Shown here in pieces: positions 20,572-32,439 of a DNA stretch of 64,000 nucleotides; position 1 is the first letter of the stretch; each line of letters begins with the position of its first letter. The notes under the pieces are model-generated. The model did not search any database. It was not told where the DNA came from and was given only the letters and a program-made list of their open reading frames with translations. The stretch is from Yarrowia lipolytica (lineage: Eukaryota > Ascomycota > Dipodascomycetes > Dipodascales), in NCBI RefSeq assembly GCF_001761485.1, contig NC_090773.1:248001-312000 (forward strand). Reading direction: 5' to 3'. Position numbers and translations under genes: made by a program.

Positions 20572-22989
20572 ATGAAATTCACTGCTCTTTCTCTCGCCGG
20601 CCTGGCTGCCGCAGAGCTGGTCACTCTGGACTGGGCCTCTACCACCCAGGTTATCACTGCCGCTGGAACTAAGACCGAGGACTACCTGTCTGCCGCTTAC
20701 ACTGCTATCAACGAGAAGTTGAGCCAGACCACCGCCGCCCCTGACGCCGAGGTTGCTCAGGAGGCTCTGGACCTGACCATCCAGGCTCCTTTCTTTACCA
20801 TGGGTCTCGAGATCCCCGATCTTCCCGAGATTCCTGCTCCTTCCGGCTCTCAGAACGTTTCCAACTTCTGGTACTCTGCCAAGCACCCCGAGTCCAAGGA
20901 GAAGCGAGAGCTGACCCCTCAGGAGCTGTCTGCTATTGAGGAGGCCGCTGAGGGTCTTGATCTCACCATCCAGGCTCCCTTCTTCACCATGGGTCTTATT
21001 CTGTCTGATGAGGACGGCCACAAGTCCACTGCTTGGATCACCGAGACTGTCGAGCCTAAGACCACCCCCACCGCCTCCATCTCCAACTCCACTACTCTGC
21101 AGAAGCGACAGAACTACGACGATCTGACCATTCAGGCTCCCTTTTTCACTATGGGTCTTTCCATTGGTCCTGACGGACAGGTGACCACCATCACTACTCT
21201 GGTGACTCCTCCTCCTGAGGTCATTCCTGTTACTTCTGCTCCTCCCGTTACCCCCACCCCCGAGCCTACTCCTGCTCCCACTCCTACCCCTACTCCCTCT
21301 CCCGAGTCCTCTGCTGCCCCCTCTTCGGCTGCTCCCTCTTCGGCTCCTGCTAACAGCACCTCTGTGGCTCCCTCTTCGGCTGCTCCTAACACCACCAGTG
21401 TTGAGCCTACCACTGCTGCTCCCACTTCCGCCAACAGCACCACCGCAGTCCCCACCACCTCTGTTAACTCTACCACTCCTCTTCCCCCTGTGGTGCCCAC
21501 TGTTAACTCCACCACTGCCGTGCCCACTGTTGAGTCCACCACTGCTGTGAACTCCACTACTGCTGTGCCTACCACCAGTGCCGTTAACACTACTTCTGTG
21601 GCCCCTACTACTTCGGCTGTGAATTCCACTACTGCAGTCCCCACTACTTCTGCAGTCAACTCTACTACTCCCCTGCCACCCACCACCCAGGTCAACTCCA
21701 CTACTGCCCTCCCTACCTCTTCTGCAGTAAACTCGACCTCCGTGGCTCCCACTACCGCCGTTAACAGCACTACCCCCATTGCTCCCGTGGCTGCTCCCAC
21801 CCTGAACACCACCTCTGCTGCTCCCACGACTGCTCTTCCCAGCACCACCGCTGTGAACTCCACTTCTGCAGTCCCCACTTCTGTTAACAGCACCACTTCC
21901 ATCCCCACTACCTCGGCAGTCAACTCCACTACTGTTCTCCCCACTACCTCTGCAGTCAACAGCACAACCGTTGCTCCTACTACCCAGGTCAACTCTACCA
22001 CTGCTGCTCCTACCACTGCTGTGAACAGCACCACTGCCCTACCCACCACCCAGGCCAACTCCACCACTGCTGTTCCCACCTCCATTGGTGCCCTGAACGC
22101 CACCTCGGCCGTTCCCGTCTCCTCTGCGCTGAACACTACCTCCGTTGTCCCTACCGTTGTTCCCACTTCTAACAGCACCACCTCTATTCCTGTTACCAGT
22201 GCCGTGAACTCCTCCTCTGTGGCCCCTACCTCTGCCGTGGCTAACTCTACCACTGCTGTTCCTACCTCGGCTAACACCACCTCTGTGGCTCCTGTGGCCC
22301 CCGTTACCTCCGCTGTTAACTCTACCACTGCCCTCCCCACCACCTCCTCGGCTGTTAACTCTACTACTGCTGTTCCCACTACTGCGTTCAACAGCACCAC
22401 CGCTGTGCCCACCTCTAGTGCTCTCAACACCACTTCCATCCCTGAGACCCAGGCTGCCAACACCACAGTTCCTGTCTCTTCCACCGCTGCTGTGAACTCC
22501 ACCACCCCTGTTCCCCTTGCTGCTCCCACCACCTCTAACACCACCACCTCGGTCCCTGTTACTTCTGCCGTGAACAGCACTACCGCAGCCCCCACCACTT
22601 CTCTTGCTAACAGCACCACCGTGGCACCCATCCCCACTACTTCCGCTGTTAACTCCACTTCGGCTCTGCCAACCACTTCTAGCTTCTCCAACAGCACCAC
22701 TGTTGCTCCCGTTACCACCTCTTCTTCTTCTTCTTCTTCCTTCAACTCGACTACCGTCGCCCCCATTACCACTTCTAGCTTCTCCAACACTTCTTCCGTG
22801 GCTATTCCCACCACTTCCAGCTTCTCCAACACTTCTACCCCCGTGATTGCCTCCACATCTTCTTCTTCTTCTTCGGCATTCACTTCTTTCAGCAACTCTT
22901 CCACCATCGCCGCTCCCACCTCGTTCAACGCTACCACTCTGCTGCGTTCGATCCGACCTGGAGCTGGTGTTTTCACCACCGGTGCTTAA
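20572..22989 (+). CDS. Secreted Ser/Thr/Asn-rich mucin-like protein with three LTIQAPFFTMGL repeats and Kex2-type sites
   Basis: An 805-residue secreted protein. MKFTALSLAGLAAAE is a signal peptide, which with the TATA box fixes the start. The peptide DLTIQAPFFTMGL occurs three times, ending at residues 79, 142 and 196. Dibasic sites KEKR (to 112) and LQKR (to 179) separate the repeats, so Kex2 cleavage would put each on its own product. From about 205 a Pro/Thr/Ser region (TPTPTPTPSPE) leads into some 550 residues of degenerate VNSTTAVPTTSA-type units with dozens of NxT/NxS glycosylation sites. There are no cysteines. The C-terminus (RSIRPGAGVFTTGA) lacks a GPI-type hydrophobic tail. Codon use is strongly biased, suggesting high expression. 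It is probably a cell-wall or secreted mucin; function unknown. Confidence 0.85.
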   Translation: MKFTALSLAGLAAAELVTLDWASTTQVITAAGTKTEDYLSAAYTAINEKLSQTTAAPDAEVAQEALDLTIQAPFFTMGLEIPDLPEIPAPSGSQNVSNFWYSAKHPESKEKRELTPQELSAIEEAAEGLDLTIQAPFFTMGLILSDEDGHKSTAWITETVEPKTTPTASISNSTTLQKRQNYDDLTIQAPFFTMGLSIGPDGQVTTITTLVTPPPEVIPVTSAPPVTPTPEPTPAPTPTPTPSPESSAAPSSAAPSSAPANSTSVAPSSAAPNTTSVEPTTAAPTSANSTTAVPTTSVNSTTPLPPVVPTVNSTTAVPTVESTTAVNSTTAVPTTSAVNTTSVAPTTSAVNSTTAVPTTSAVNSTTPLPPTTQVNSTTALPTSSAVNSTSVAPTTAVNSTTPIAPVAAPTLNTTSAAPTTALPSTTAVNSTSAVPTSVNSTTSIPTTSAVNSTTVLPTTSAVNSTTVAPTTQVNSTTAAPTTAVNSTTALPTTQANSTTAVPTSIGALNATSAVPVSSALNTTSVVPTVVPTSNSTTSIPVTSAVNSSSVAPTSAVANSTTAVPTSANTTSVAPVAPVTSAVNSTTALPTTSSAVNSTTAVPTTAFNSTTAVPTSSALNTTSIPETQAANTTVPVSSTAAVNSTTPVPLAAPTTSNTTTSVPVTSAVNSTTAAPTTSLANSTTVAPIPTTSAVNSTSALPTTSSFSNSTTVAPVTTSSSSSSSFNSTTVAPITTSSFSNTSSVAIPTTSSFSNTSTPVIASTSSSSSSAFTSFSNSSTIAAPTSFNATTLLRSIRPGAGVFTTGA

Positions 22990-25900
22990 CTAAAACGAAG
23001 CCCCCTTTGAGCTTCACTTCTTGACTTTCGCTTATTTATATTCTGCTGGACAGCTTAGATCTTTAGATACCTATTAATGATAATGATTAGAAAAAATAGT
23101 ACCGTAGCACTTGTAGGGGTTGTGGTTTGTCGTTGAGAAGACGCTGTAGGCCTCTCCATCGCCTCCAAAACCCCTGGTCACTTGAGTGGCCGGTTCATAG
23201 TTCACCACAACTCCCTTGACCCCCTATTCACTTACTGCAAAGTTCGATCGACAAGGCCGATCCGGGAGATACTCAGTGGTGGTGTGCATGATCCGTCAGC
23301 GTGCGGATCCACCTTTCGCCTTCATTGGCTGCTCATGTCGATCAAACTCAGAGCACCTTCTGAGCGACATTTGAGCGACATTCTAGAATTGCTGTGATCG
23401 GTCTCTGAGCAAGTCACGAGGGATAGTGGAGGGGGGTGGTAAATGTGATGGAGTTGTTTTGTTGTATTGGTTGGTCACGTCTTTCTAGTCAGCTTGCTCT
23501 CTTACTTATATTGTAGCTACCGTATGTACATGTGTGTGGTCCGGTTTCTCGTAAGATGGAGTCTACAGTATGTGCATATGACACCACTATGGGAACCTCT
23601 GGGAGGTAATCAGACAGAGTCTCGGACTAGTCCGACGAGCCGTATTGAGAGAGTGAAGCGAGACAGAGCCGTATTTAAGCCGGTCCTTTCAGCTGAGCCG
23701 CGTGGTGGAGCCGTGGTACGGTCGTCTTTGTGGGATTGTATCACTTTAGTACATACTGTACGGCTCCCTCTCTTGGGTCTGTCGGAGCCGTACTATAGAA
23801 GACTTGGGCGATGATGGACAATGAGATGGGCTATGGAGTGTAAACTGAAGACTTTCTCCACAACTCACCTCACCTCACTACGTACTACAGTAGTTCAACT
23901 CAATTGTGCCCACAGGTGTACTAAGTACTTGGTATCCTCTCGGTCTCGGTCTCGGAAGTTTGTCAGTCGATACTTCCGACCTCAGTATTGGGTTGGCACC
24001 AGGTTTGAAGGTCTCCCGGTAGACAATTGAAGAGGTACTGTCGTTGAGTTGAGTTCAGAGGGATGGTTTGAAAAAGCGAAAGTTGAGGTCCTACTGTAGA
24101 CTAATTGTAACCCTCAGTGAAAATTTGAAATTTGAAACTACTGTAAGGGGAGTACAGGTTTGATACGAACAATATTTGCTGTGGTCAGAAAACACCATTC
24201 ATAACCCCAATGTTCAAAATGCACTTGCCGTCTTCACCCGTCCGTGTACTGTACATGCACCGGGCACTCGTCACCTCCCTCCATAGGCAGCTCTCAAATG
24301 ACCTGATTCACGCCGATCGCGATCACCCACTCGAGTCTACGGTCCGAGCAGCCAACCTAGAGAGGCAAGCTGGTGTAAAGGACGCCGGCTAAAAGGGGGA
24401 TACGATGAGATAGAGTTGTACAGAAGGTGGGCATCCTCCACACAAGACTCAGCACAGATTATGCTGTCCATGGAGAGTCAAAAGATTCTGAAACAAAAAG
24501 CCACCGACAAAAGGCAAAGTGAAAGAGAAGACAATCACAAAATGGAAGAAAACAGCCAACCAAATGCCAAAATGAAATGGCAAATATAAAATATAATTTG
24601 GATCTCGAAAGCGATCTATTTTCCCGGAGTCCGGATACTTGTGTTCTATGCAGCCTCCTACCAGGGTTTCTGCTCGCAGCGAGTCCCCCTGTTCTGCTTG
24701 TTCTGTCTCATCCGATGGACCGTTATTCGTCCCCTTGTAACCCCTGTAATTGTTCCTGAGGGTACCTGAGTCATACGAGCCTATCTTTGCGCATGGTGGA
24801 GTCGGTGGCCAAGGTAGGTTCGATAAGAAGAGTAAGATTCATGGTGGCGGTACGGTCCGAATATGAGAGCACTTAACACGGTGTTTTGGGGAGGAAAAGA
24901 ATGGATTTTATTCAACCATTCGATTCTTCTCGCCAAAATACGTATTTCTTCGAACTCCACCAATCTTGGCGGCCTCTGGTTCCCGTTCTGTGCTCCTCTG
25001 AATGCCTGGCCCACTTTAGACCACCATATTACCTCTCTCTCTCGCACAATCAAAGTACACAGCCCCGGCGGTAGCGGGAAGCTCGGCCGCTCTCATCAGA
25101 TAAGTCTGGCGAATGGGACAGTTCGACGAGGATGCCTTTTTGGGAATAATTACTGCCGATCAACTCAGACAAGATTTGGGTCATGCTGTCAGAGTTCAAG
25201 CCAGAGTCTGTACTAATGATTGGCAGATCAACATGTGATTGCTTAACTCCGGATAAGAGATAGTGTCTGGGTTGATGATGAGGTGAGAGTCTGTCTGTGG
25301 CGACCGGACTGCTCGTGGTTGTGAGATTATCAACCATTGGCATGAATCAATGCTTTTCCGAGGCACCCGCACACACCTGCATAACAAGTAATTACCCTCA
25401 GGTAAGACACCACCGTACTTGTGAGACTAAGACATACGAGTTATTACTCGTTTACTCTCGTTTTCGCTTTTTACCGTCTTTATCAGTACACCCGAACCAA
25501 GAGTCAATCGAACAAAGCCTTTGATAGTTCTCATCTAGGGCAACGGAACTCACAAGCTCGGTGGAACTTTAGACTAGCGTAACGATCCCACGTGGGAGTG
25601 ACGACGATGGGCATGCTGTATTTTTGACATGAGCTGATGTCGGTACATTTGAAGAAGCGACTGTATCAGCACTGTATGGTGTTATGGTAAGTTGCTGAGT
25701 TGCTTCAAGAGTGTATGGTGTCGTACGATGGAGACCTTCACCAACTTGGCTACTACATACAAGCTCGCTTTCAAAGACATCGACAAAGACGAAAAACGTT
25801 TGACAAACGTTTCACCGTTCAATGTAATCAAAGACTCACGATGACCCACGTGTGTTCCACATCTGCTCCTCAGCGTGAGCTCAAGTCCCGTGACGTCCAG

Positions 25901-26816
25901 ACTAGGAAGTGTGTATCCTAATCTCGATAGCGTTGCTATATATACTGTAGTGTACTAAAAGAAACGACCAACGTTGGTCTGTGAGACCCGTGGAAAAAAC
26001 AACCAGTTTTTTGTGTGAAAAAAGCAGTTTTGTAAAGCCCAAACAAAAGAAATCGGCTGTAAGGCAGCAACCCTGGATCCAACTACAGTCAGATTCTAAG
26101 ACAGAGGGATTATTGTTTTCCAGATCCAATGCGCTTGGCAGGGTCTCACAAGTAGAAAAAGTACTGTCAGTGACCAAAGCACTGTTGTGAGATGCCGTTA
26201 GCCTCATTGGCTATCGCAGGGTCTCACGACAGTAAACGTTTTCAACCGATGGAGACCCCTGTTTTCTTGTTACACATCATGTCATGTTGATGATCGGGAA
26301 CTTGCGCAGCTGCGTACGCGTAGACAAGAACAGTATGTAGAGTGCTTGGGGTTACAGAAGAAGAATCAATACTTACAGGGAAAGACAAGAGACACAAAGA
26401 AACAGACACAAACATGTTTGAGCAACTTTGCTCTCAAGATTCGCCTTGTGTTTTAATACTGATCTGGGTTGAACAGATGTCTCGTTGGCGTGGACAGTGT
26501 ACGGAATATACTGGTCAGTCACTGGCTCTGGAGTCTGAAGTTGCAGAGAATGACGAAAACAGCGACACCTGTAAGACGATACACCTGTTATATCTTCCAT
26601 ATGCTCTCTGGTTGAATCTGTCTATTAGTAAGAGTAGATGTTACTGACAACACGGGGACAACCGGCTCTCGTGATGAGTATTTGTGGCAAATAGATAATC
26701 TGTTGGTGGTTTTTAGTAGATTCCAGTAGAATCTTACCAATTCCGTTAGCTCCAGATCCTTACTTCTTCCCTCTTGGATGTACGATTAGCGAGATATCGT
26801 TGGATGTTTAGGTGAG

Positions 26817-26819
<3 letters not shown>
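22990..26819. other. Long gene-free interval
   Basis: About 3.8 kb after the mucin-like gene with no supportable coding region or RNA gene. GCAGGGTCTCAC occurs twice (near 26138 and 26216), with a GTGAGACCC complement near 25980. Half copies of the TACAGTA/TACTGTA word occur near 23573 and 23750. Confidence 0.4.
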
Positions 26820-26847
<28 letters not shown>

Positions 26848-27286
26848 CCATAATACATTCCATTTAATTATAACCTTTGGCCTGTGAAAGAATAAACCTT
26901 TGAAATGAATGTACGCTTACAACGAATATTAACTAATTTAAAACACGGTTTAGTGTCATGGTCCCAACTTGGCACGCCTACCTATTTTCCAGTAAAAAAA
27001 ATCATAAAAAAAACCTGGTTCAGTCCGTGTTTGTGTTATGTTGGTCCACATAGCTTCGCGTGTTTTTTTCGTTCATCCGGGAAAAACGCCCCTCTCAGTC
27101 TCCCAGTTCTCTAATCTCAATCCCTCCATTGCCCTCTTCGTTTGCATTGCCTTTGAAAACGTCTCCTTGTGGTTCTTCTTCGTCATTGGTTTGGTTCTGC
27201 GTCCCCTGTGGTGACTACGCGCCCTGCTACGCTGTTCTCTCGGTGGCCTCGGCCGCCTTTTACGCTTGCTACTGTCGCTACTCTCG
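26820..27286 (-). mobile_element. 5'-truncated Ylli-type LINE copy, inverted
   Basis: On the - strand this matches the end of ORF2, the 3' UTR and the poly(A) tail (28 T on the + strand at 26820-26847) of the 39.3-45.9 kb LINE. Homology starts at CGAGAGTAG near the ORF2 stop, within about 15 bp of the start of the copy at 19168. The half near ORF2 is nearly identical to the full element, while the half near the tail carries many extra single bases. No open frame of its own and no clear target-site duplication. Confidence 0.9.
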
Positions 27287-28719
27287 TATATTATTCAAGC
27301 AACATACTGTACTTAACAAAAACAGTAGAGTTGTTCGAGGTTGAGACAATGCCGACAATTCAGAGATCTTAACATCGTACATTTCGGCGTAATCTAAGAA
27401 AATGGTACTAAATATTGTATAAATTGAATGAATTATGTTTCTCCAGCTTGATTCATATAGATTGACTTGTTCTTCATTTCAGCACTGTTTCACAACATCT
27501 GCTCTTGTCAGTATGTACTCGAAAGTGGCTCAAAATGCCGGAGACAACATGAAAGTGTGCCAGAGACGGCGAATACATTATTGGAATTCATTTCGAAATT
27601 GAAATTGAGAGACTTGGGCTTGTGTTATCGCCATGGCCTGGGTCAGTATGTACGATAACTGTTGTGTACATACTGTACATTATTCTGTTGTTGATATCGG
27701 AGCAGTTGTCTTCCACAATAACACACAACTACTTGTATTCTCACTATCAGATTCCCGTTAAGAGATACCAATAACAGTTGTTCGATGATATAGATTTGAC
27801 ACTTGCAAATATCAGTCTTTGAACCAGATCAGGTAAGTATTCTGCTTCCGTCCGTTTCCTTCTCCTGTGTGATAGTTAGAATGTATCGGTACGAGTTGCT
27901 GGCAGGATTATCGTGTTCCAATTAGATACTAGCGCGGCTGCTCAAGACAGGCTCATTTCCACCCGCGAGCGACACTGTTAGTTGATAGCAACCCTGCTAT
28001 CTACAGTACAGCAACATTTGATGGACTGTTCCGTGTTCCAGTTCGATCGCGCGCCGGGTCGACAGCATCGACTTCCAGCAGAATCAAAGCACAAATAACA
28101 ATACTCATTTGGTCAGTGCTACTTGAGCTCACTCTTTAATGATCACCGGCGAAGTGGAAACTGCAAGATGAACTGTTACCAGACATTTCATCGCACCATA
28201 CTTGATAGTTGTTGGCCGATTAGGAGCTTAGTCTGTGGGGTTGACGGTGCTGATAGTTGCGCTGTTACCAGAGACACTATTGGTTGATCCATATTCGCTG
28301 TCGGCATAAACTCCAGTTATATCATGTCCACGAGCTCCAATGCTACAGGTTCCGGTGTCTCCAGATAGCCACCAGCCCAAGTGTTCCTTCGCGCAGATAT
28401 GCTCTTAATGGCGTGCTGATCATCAGCACTGTAACTCCAACAGCCGCTGAACCACAGGAGCGTCTGTGGACGTCAGAAGGAGTCCCATGAACTCATAACG
28501 ACAGATGGCGGTGTTTAGTGCAGCTATTACCTCCAGCACCCATTTGCTTCTCCTAATCAAACATTAATATTAAATCTATCTGTATCCCACCGTGACCATC
28601 ATACCAGTGTAGTATCTGCATCACACGTCAGCTACTGTTAATCGCCCACTCGCGTATACGACCAGCTAAGCTCGATGAGTACGCTTGTGAGGGTCTGTTC
28701 CTAAACGCTACGCGTTTTC
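27287..28719. other. Gene-free interval
   Basis: About 1.4 kb between the inverted LINE fragment and the 3' end of the UDP-glucose dehydrogenase gene. No supportable gene. A TACATACTGTAC word lies near 27667. Confidence 0.4.
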
Positions 28720-30183
28720 TTACTCAAAGGAAAGCTCAGATCTTGTCTTTCCAATAACTTCCACCTTGAAGCCCATCTTCTCGAGCTTCTTAGAGTCCAG
28801 AATCAGTCGTCCATCAAAGATGAAAGCAGGCTTGTTCATCTGCTCGTAAATCTTCTCGTAGTCGAGCTCGGTATCCTTGAAGGCGTCCCACTCGGTGGCA
28901 ATGACAATGGCATCAGCATCCTTGGCAGCCTCGAAAGCATCCTTAGCGATAGTGACATACTTCTTGGCCTCAGTGAGCGACGAATCAACTCCAGGCTCGG
29001 ACAGATCCAACCAGATCTGCTGCTCCTCAACCTTGGGGTCGTAAATAGACACCTGGCACTGCTCCTGCACAAAGTTCTTGGCCAGGGCAATGGCAGCAGA
29101 CTCTCGGGTGTCTCCAGTGTCCTTCTTGAAAGCAAAACCGAACAGTGCAATCTTCTTGCCGGTCAGAGTGTTGAAGAGCGACTGGATGACCCGCTTGGTG
29201 AATCGGCTCTTCTGGTACTCGTTCATGTCAACCACCTGCTTCCAGTAAGCAGCCACCTCAGGCAGATGCAGTGACTCAGACAGGTAGACCAGGTTGAGAA
29301 TATCCTTCTGGAAACACGAGCCTCCAAATCCTACAGAGGCCTTAAGGAACTTGGGGCCGATTCGGGTATCGAGACCACAGGCGTAGGCGACCTCGTCGAC
29401 GTCAGCACCAGTGGCCTCACAGATGGCAGACACGGCATTGATGGAGGAGATTCGCTGGGCGAGCAGGGCGTTGGCGACCAGCTTGGACAGCTCGGACGAC
29501 CACACGTTGGTGGTGATGATTCGCTCTCGAGGAACCCAGTTGGCGTAGATCTCGGCAAGGGAAGCTGCGGCAGACTTGCCTCGGTCATTGTCGAGGGAGC
29601 CGATGAGAACACGGTCAGGCGACAGCAGGTCCTTGATGGCGGTACCCTCGGCGAGGAACTCGGGGTTGGACAGAATGTCAAAGTGCACTCCGGGCTTGCC
29701 GTTGGCCTCGAGGATCTTTCGCATGCTCTGGGCGGTTCGGCAGGGCACGGTCGACTTTTCCACCACAATCTTGTCCGAGGTAGCCACCTTGGCGATTCGT
29801 CGTGTGGCAGACTCCACGTAGCCCAGGTCGGCGGCAAAGCCCGCGCCCATACCCTTCTTTTTCGTGGGAGTGTTGACAGACACGAAAATGAGATCGGCCT
29901 CCTCAATAGCCTTGTCAATGTCGGCGGTGAAGTGCAGGTTTCGGCCTCGGCACTCGAGCACGTCGAAGAGACCGGGCTCATAGATGGGCAGCTCCTTTTC
30001 GTTGGTGGCGTTGATCCATCGCGAGATTCGCTCGGTGGAAATGTCGGCAATCGTCACCTGGAGGTCGCCGGACTTGTGGGCAATCACCGCCGACGTGGGG
30101 GAGCCGACGTAGCCGGCGCCCAGACAGCACACCTTGGTGATTTTCTTGTGAGCAACGTGCTGGTCAGAGACTGGTCGAGACAT
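28720..30183 (-). CDS. UDP-glucose 6-dehydrogenase
   Basis: This enzyme oxidises UDP-glucose to UDP-glucuronate with two NAD+, in the cytosol. Its 487 residues match the usual eukaryotic length. The N-terminal Rossmann fold has [12 protein letters not shown] (from residue 22); [12 protein letters not shown] and [10 protein letters not shown] follow; [11 protein letters not shown] is the substrate-binding loop; [11 protein letters not shown] carries the catalytic Cys near residue 290; and [16 protein letters not shown] lies in the C-terminal UDP-binding domain. The frame is open to 30237, but I chose the ATG at 30183 (MSRPVSDQ) because it precedes the conserved domain by the normal distance and follows a CT-rich leader. 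S. cerevisiae lacks this enzyme; in other fungi its product feeds UDP-xylose or glucuronate-containing glycans. No UDP-xylose synthase is nearby. Confidence 0.95.
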   Translation of the reverse strand: MSRPVSDQHVAHKKITKVCCLGAGYVGSPTSAVIAHKSGDLQVTIADISTERISRWINATNEKELPIYEPGLFDVLECRGRNLHFTADIDKAIEEADLIFVSVNTPTKKKGMGAGFAADLGYVESATRRIAKVATSDKIVVEKSTVPCRTAQSMRKILEANGKPGVHFDILSNPEFLAEGTAIKDLLSPDRVLIGSLDNDRGKSAAASLAEIYANWVPRERIITTNVWSSELSKLVANALLAQRISSINAVSAICEATGADVDEVAYACGLDTRIGPKFLKASVGFGGSCFQKDILNLVYLSESLHLPEVAAYWKQVVDMNEYQKSRFTKRVIQSLFNTLTGKKIALFGFAFKKDTGDTRESAAIALAKNFVQEQCQVSIYDPKVEEQQIWLDLSEPGVDSSLTEAKKYVTIAKDAFEAAKDADAIVIATEWDAFKDTELDYEKIYEQMNKPAFIFDGRLILDSKKLEKMGFKVEVIGKTRSELSFE

Positions 30184-32439
30184 TGTATGTTTGGTGGAGG
30201 TTAGAGAGAAGAGTATGATACAAGAATAGATAATCAACGTTAACGTGTTGATACATGATGCAGATCAAGGTTTGACCAACTGTCAAACCGTCGTGACGAC
30301 GTGTTGTAGATAGGAGCGGAGAGGGAGTGTTACAATGGTGTAAATACATCGACAAAGACAAGGAACTGTTGAAATGCATGGCCAAATGTCCGTCGGAATA
30401 GCGATAGAATCAATTACGTGACCAGTCCCACTCCTCCAACAACAGGCTCCGTCCTACTCGTACTCCACTCAATCTCATCCCCTATTAAAAAATGCATGCT
30501 CCCAAACGCTGTTGCAAAGAGTTAAAAACCGTGCGGCAGAAGCACCATACCTGTCGCGACCCCGACTGAGCCTAGCACGTGGTAACGGGGATCGACATGA
30601 CGGGATGGCCACAAGAAATAATTGGGTTTCCGGGTATCACAAGAGTCACGACGCGGAGCCGGATCCAACCGGACCGTTCGTCCTCTAGTCACGTGATTAC
30701 CCGTCGACCTGGGTGCTGCTCTCTCCCGCCAAGCCGGACATTCCACATGACAAAGGGCGGAATGCGCGGTCCGGTGCGTTGGCAAAATAAAAAAATAAAA
30801 ATAAAAAATAAAAATAAAAAACGCCATAGCGCCAAAAGACAGATGACATCATATACTTGCACGAGTACAATATCGCCCGAGTACGAACGTTGTCGTTTGC
30901 GTCTGTTTTTTCTGTTGTTCGCTGATCCGACAGAGAGAGATGTGAAATTAGCCCGGTCAGAGCACACTATTTCATCTTTTCCCCAGCTTCTTACCATGTC
31001 TACTGGTAGCTACTTGTAGTGTACCTCACACTTACCCCTACTTTAGAGGAACAAACCGATTCTTCACGCAATGCAAAGTCGACTTAATGCATGCGGCGAG
31101 GGGGAGAGCGGGACAATTAGTGAAGGATCTGAAAATCGAAGAAAGAACAAAAGTACATCGTTGGAATCACCGAGGAATTATCTCTCTAATGACACCCTCA
31201 AAAAAAACAAATTCACATTATCAACTCCTTCTACGTCCTCCCAGTCCCACTCCCTCCCATAACCTTGACATGCACCTGTGATGTGGAGTTGGTTGACTTG
31301 TACCCTTGTACGGCACATTTTTTCCCACCGGAATGCGCGTATCTGGAGCATGTAGAATCACGTGATGACATGACAGCCTGATCACGTGGTCCAATATGCG
31401 CCGAGATCCGGAAAACCACGTGGATTTCCGTGTCCGGTTGTCCCTCGTATTTTACAAAATAGTGGACCCACATGCGAACTCAATCCATCTTATGAATAGA
31501 CGTTACGGAAACGGCCACAGAAACAACGAGAGGTCCGAATTCCAGCATAGCAGAAAGTGATTGCGACTGGTTCGCGTCTCCATAAGTACAGTACATACGA
31601 GTAGTCGTGCCAGAAAATGCTGTAATTTCAGTCAAAAACGTGCAACACCCGCGCGGAGGCTCCCCTGATGAGTCTCTCTGGTAGAGAGAAAAAAGAGTCT
31701 GGATTATCGGAACACCTCCCAGCAAGTGGTATGTGTATGTACAGTACATACTGTAAGTCGTTATTTGTTATATAAAATTCATTTTTTAAATCACAACGTC
31801 GAATGATACCTAACAAACCTATACCGGGTGTTTTGAGGTCTGGAATCAAACTGGGTGTTGACGAGGGTTAAATACTGAAGAGAATATAGTATACTTAAAT
31901 AAGATCAATTAGTCGACTACAGAAAAGTGGTGTATGTACTGTACTTGGATCGCCCAATCTCCCTCTGTGGCTCTGTGTTATCCAATGACCATGTCTCAAT
32001 GTGACCTCTCCAGTTGGACTGTCGATTTACTTGGAATTGCAGGCTTATTACTTGATTGTTTGCACTAAACAGAAATATCTGAAACAAAATCTTTCATCAA
32101 AATCTCTCATCAATTGAGACCACTTCCATCATCCGAGCACGTGATCCAGCAACGCTCTGCACACCTCCATACCTGCACAATATCACCTAATCAGATCCAA
32201 CCTCGGAACTTTATCGTAGCAAGCGAATACGACAAGTCAGGAAATATCTTGTAAAAACCCGAATTTTCGGAATCTTTCTGGGCGAATCAAAATCAGCCAT
32301 TGACCATCTATATATCTCGTAGAAAATTGTATTGCTTCTCAGCTTTTCCCTCTCCATCGGCTAGATACGCCAGAATACAAGCCGCCACTCCACTCCTAGT
32401 TTTTTCTCCTCGGCCATCTCCCAAATATCCCTCCGCCAC
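30184..32439. other. Divergent intergenic region between UGDH and YVC1-like genes
   Basis: About 2.3 kb without a supportable gene. CACGTG boxes lie near 30575, 30692, 31360, 31384, 31418 and 32139. An A-rich microsatellite of AAAAAT units lies at about 30782-30823, a CTACTTGTAG word at 31010-31019 and a perfect TACAGTA-CA-TACTGTA inverted repeat at 31740-31755. Confidence 0.5.

Noticed and set aside
21132-22979. A 615-codon open frame on the - strand, Val/Glu/Thr-rich
   Set aside because: Antisense shadow of the Ser/Thr/Asn-repeat protein; its repeats simply mirror the real gene's NSTT units.
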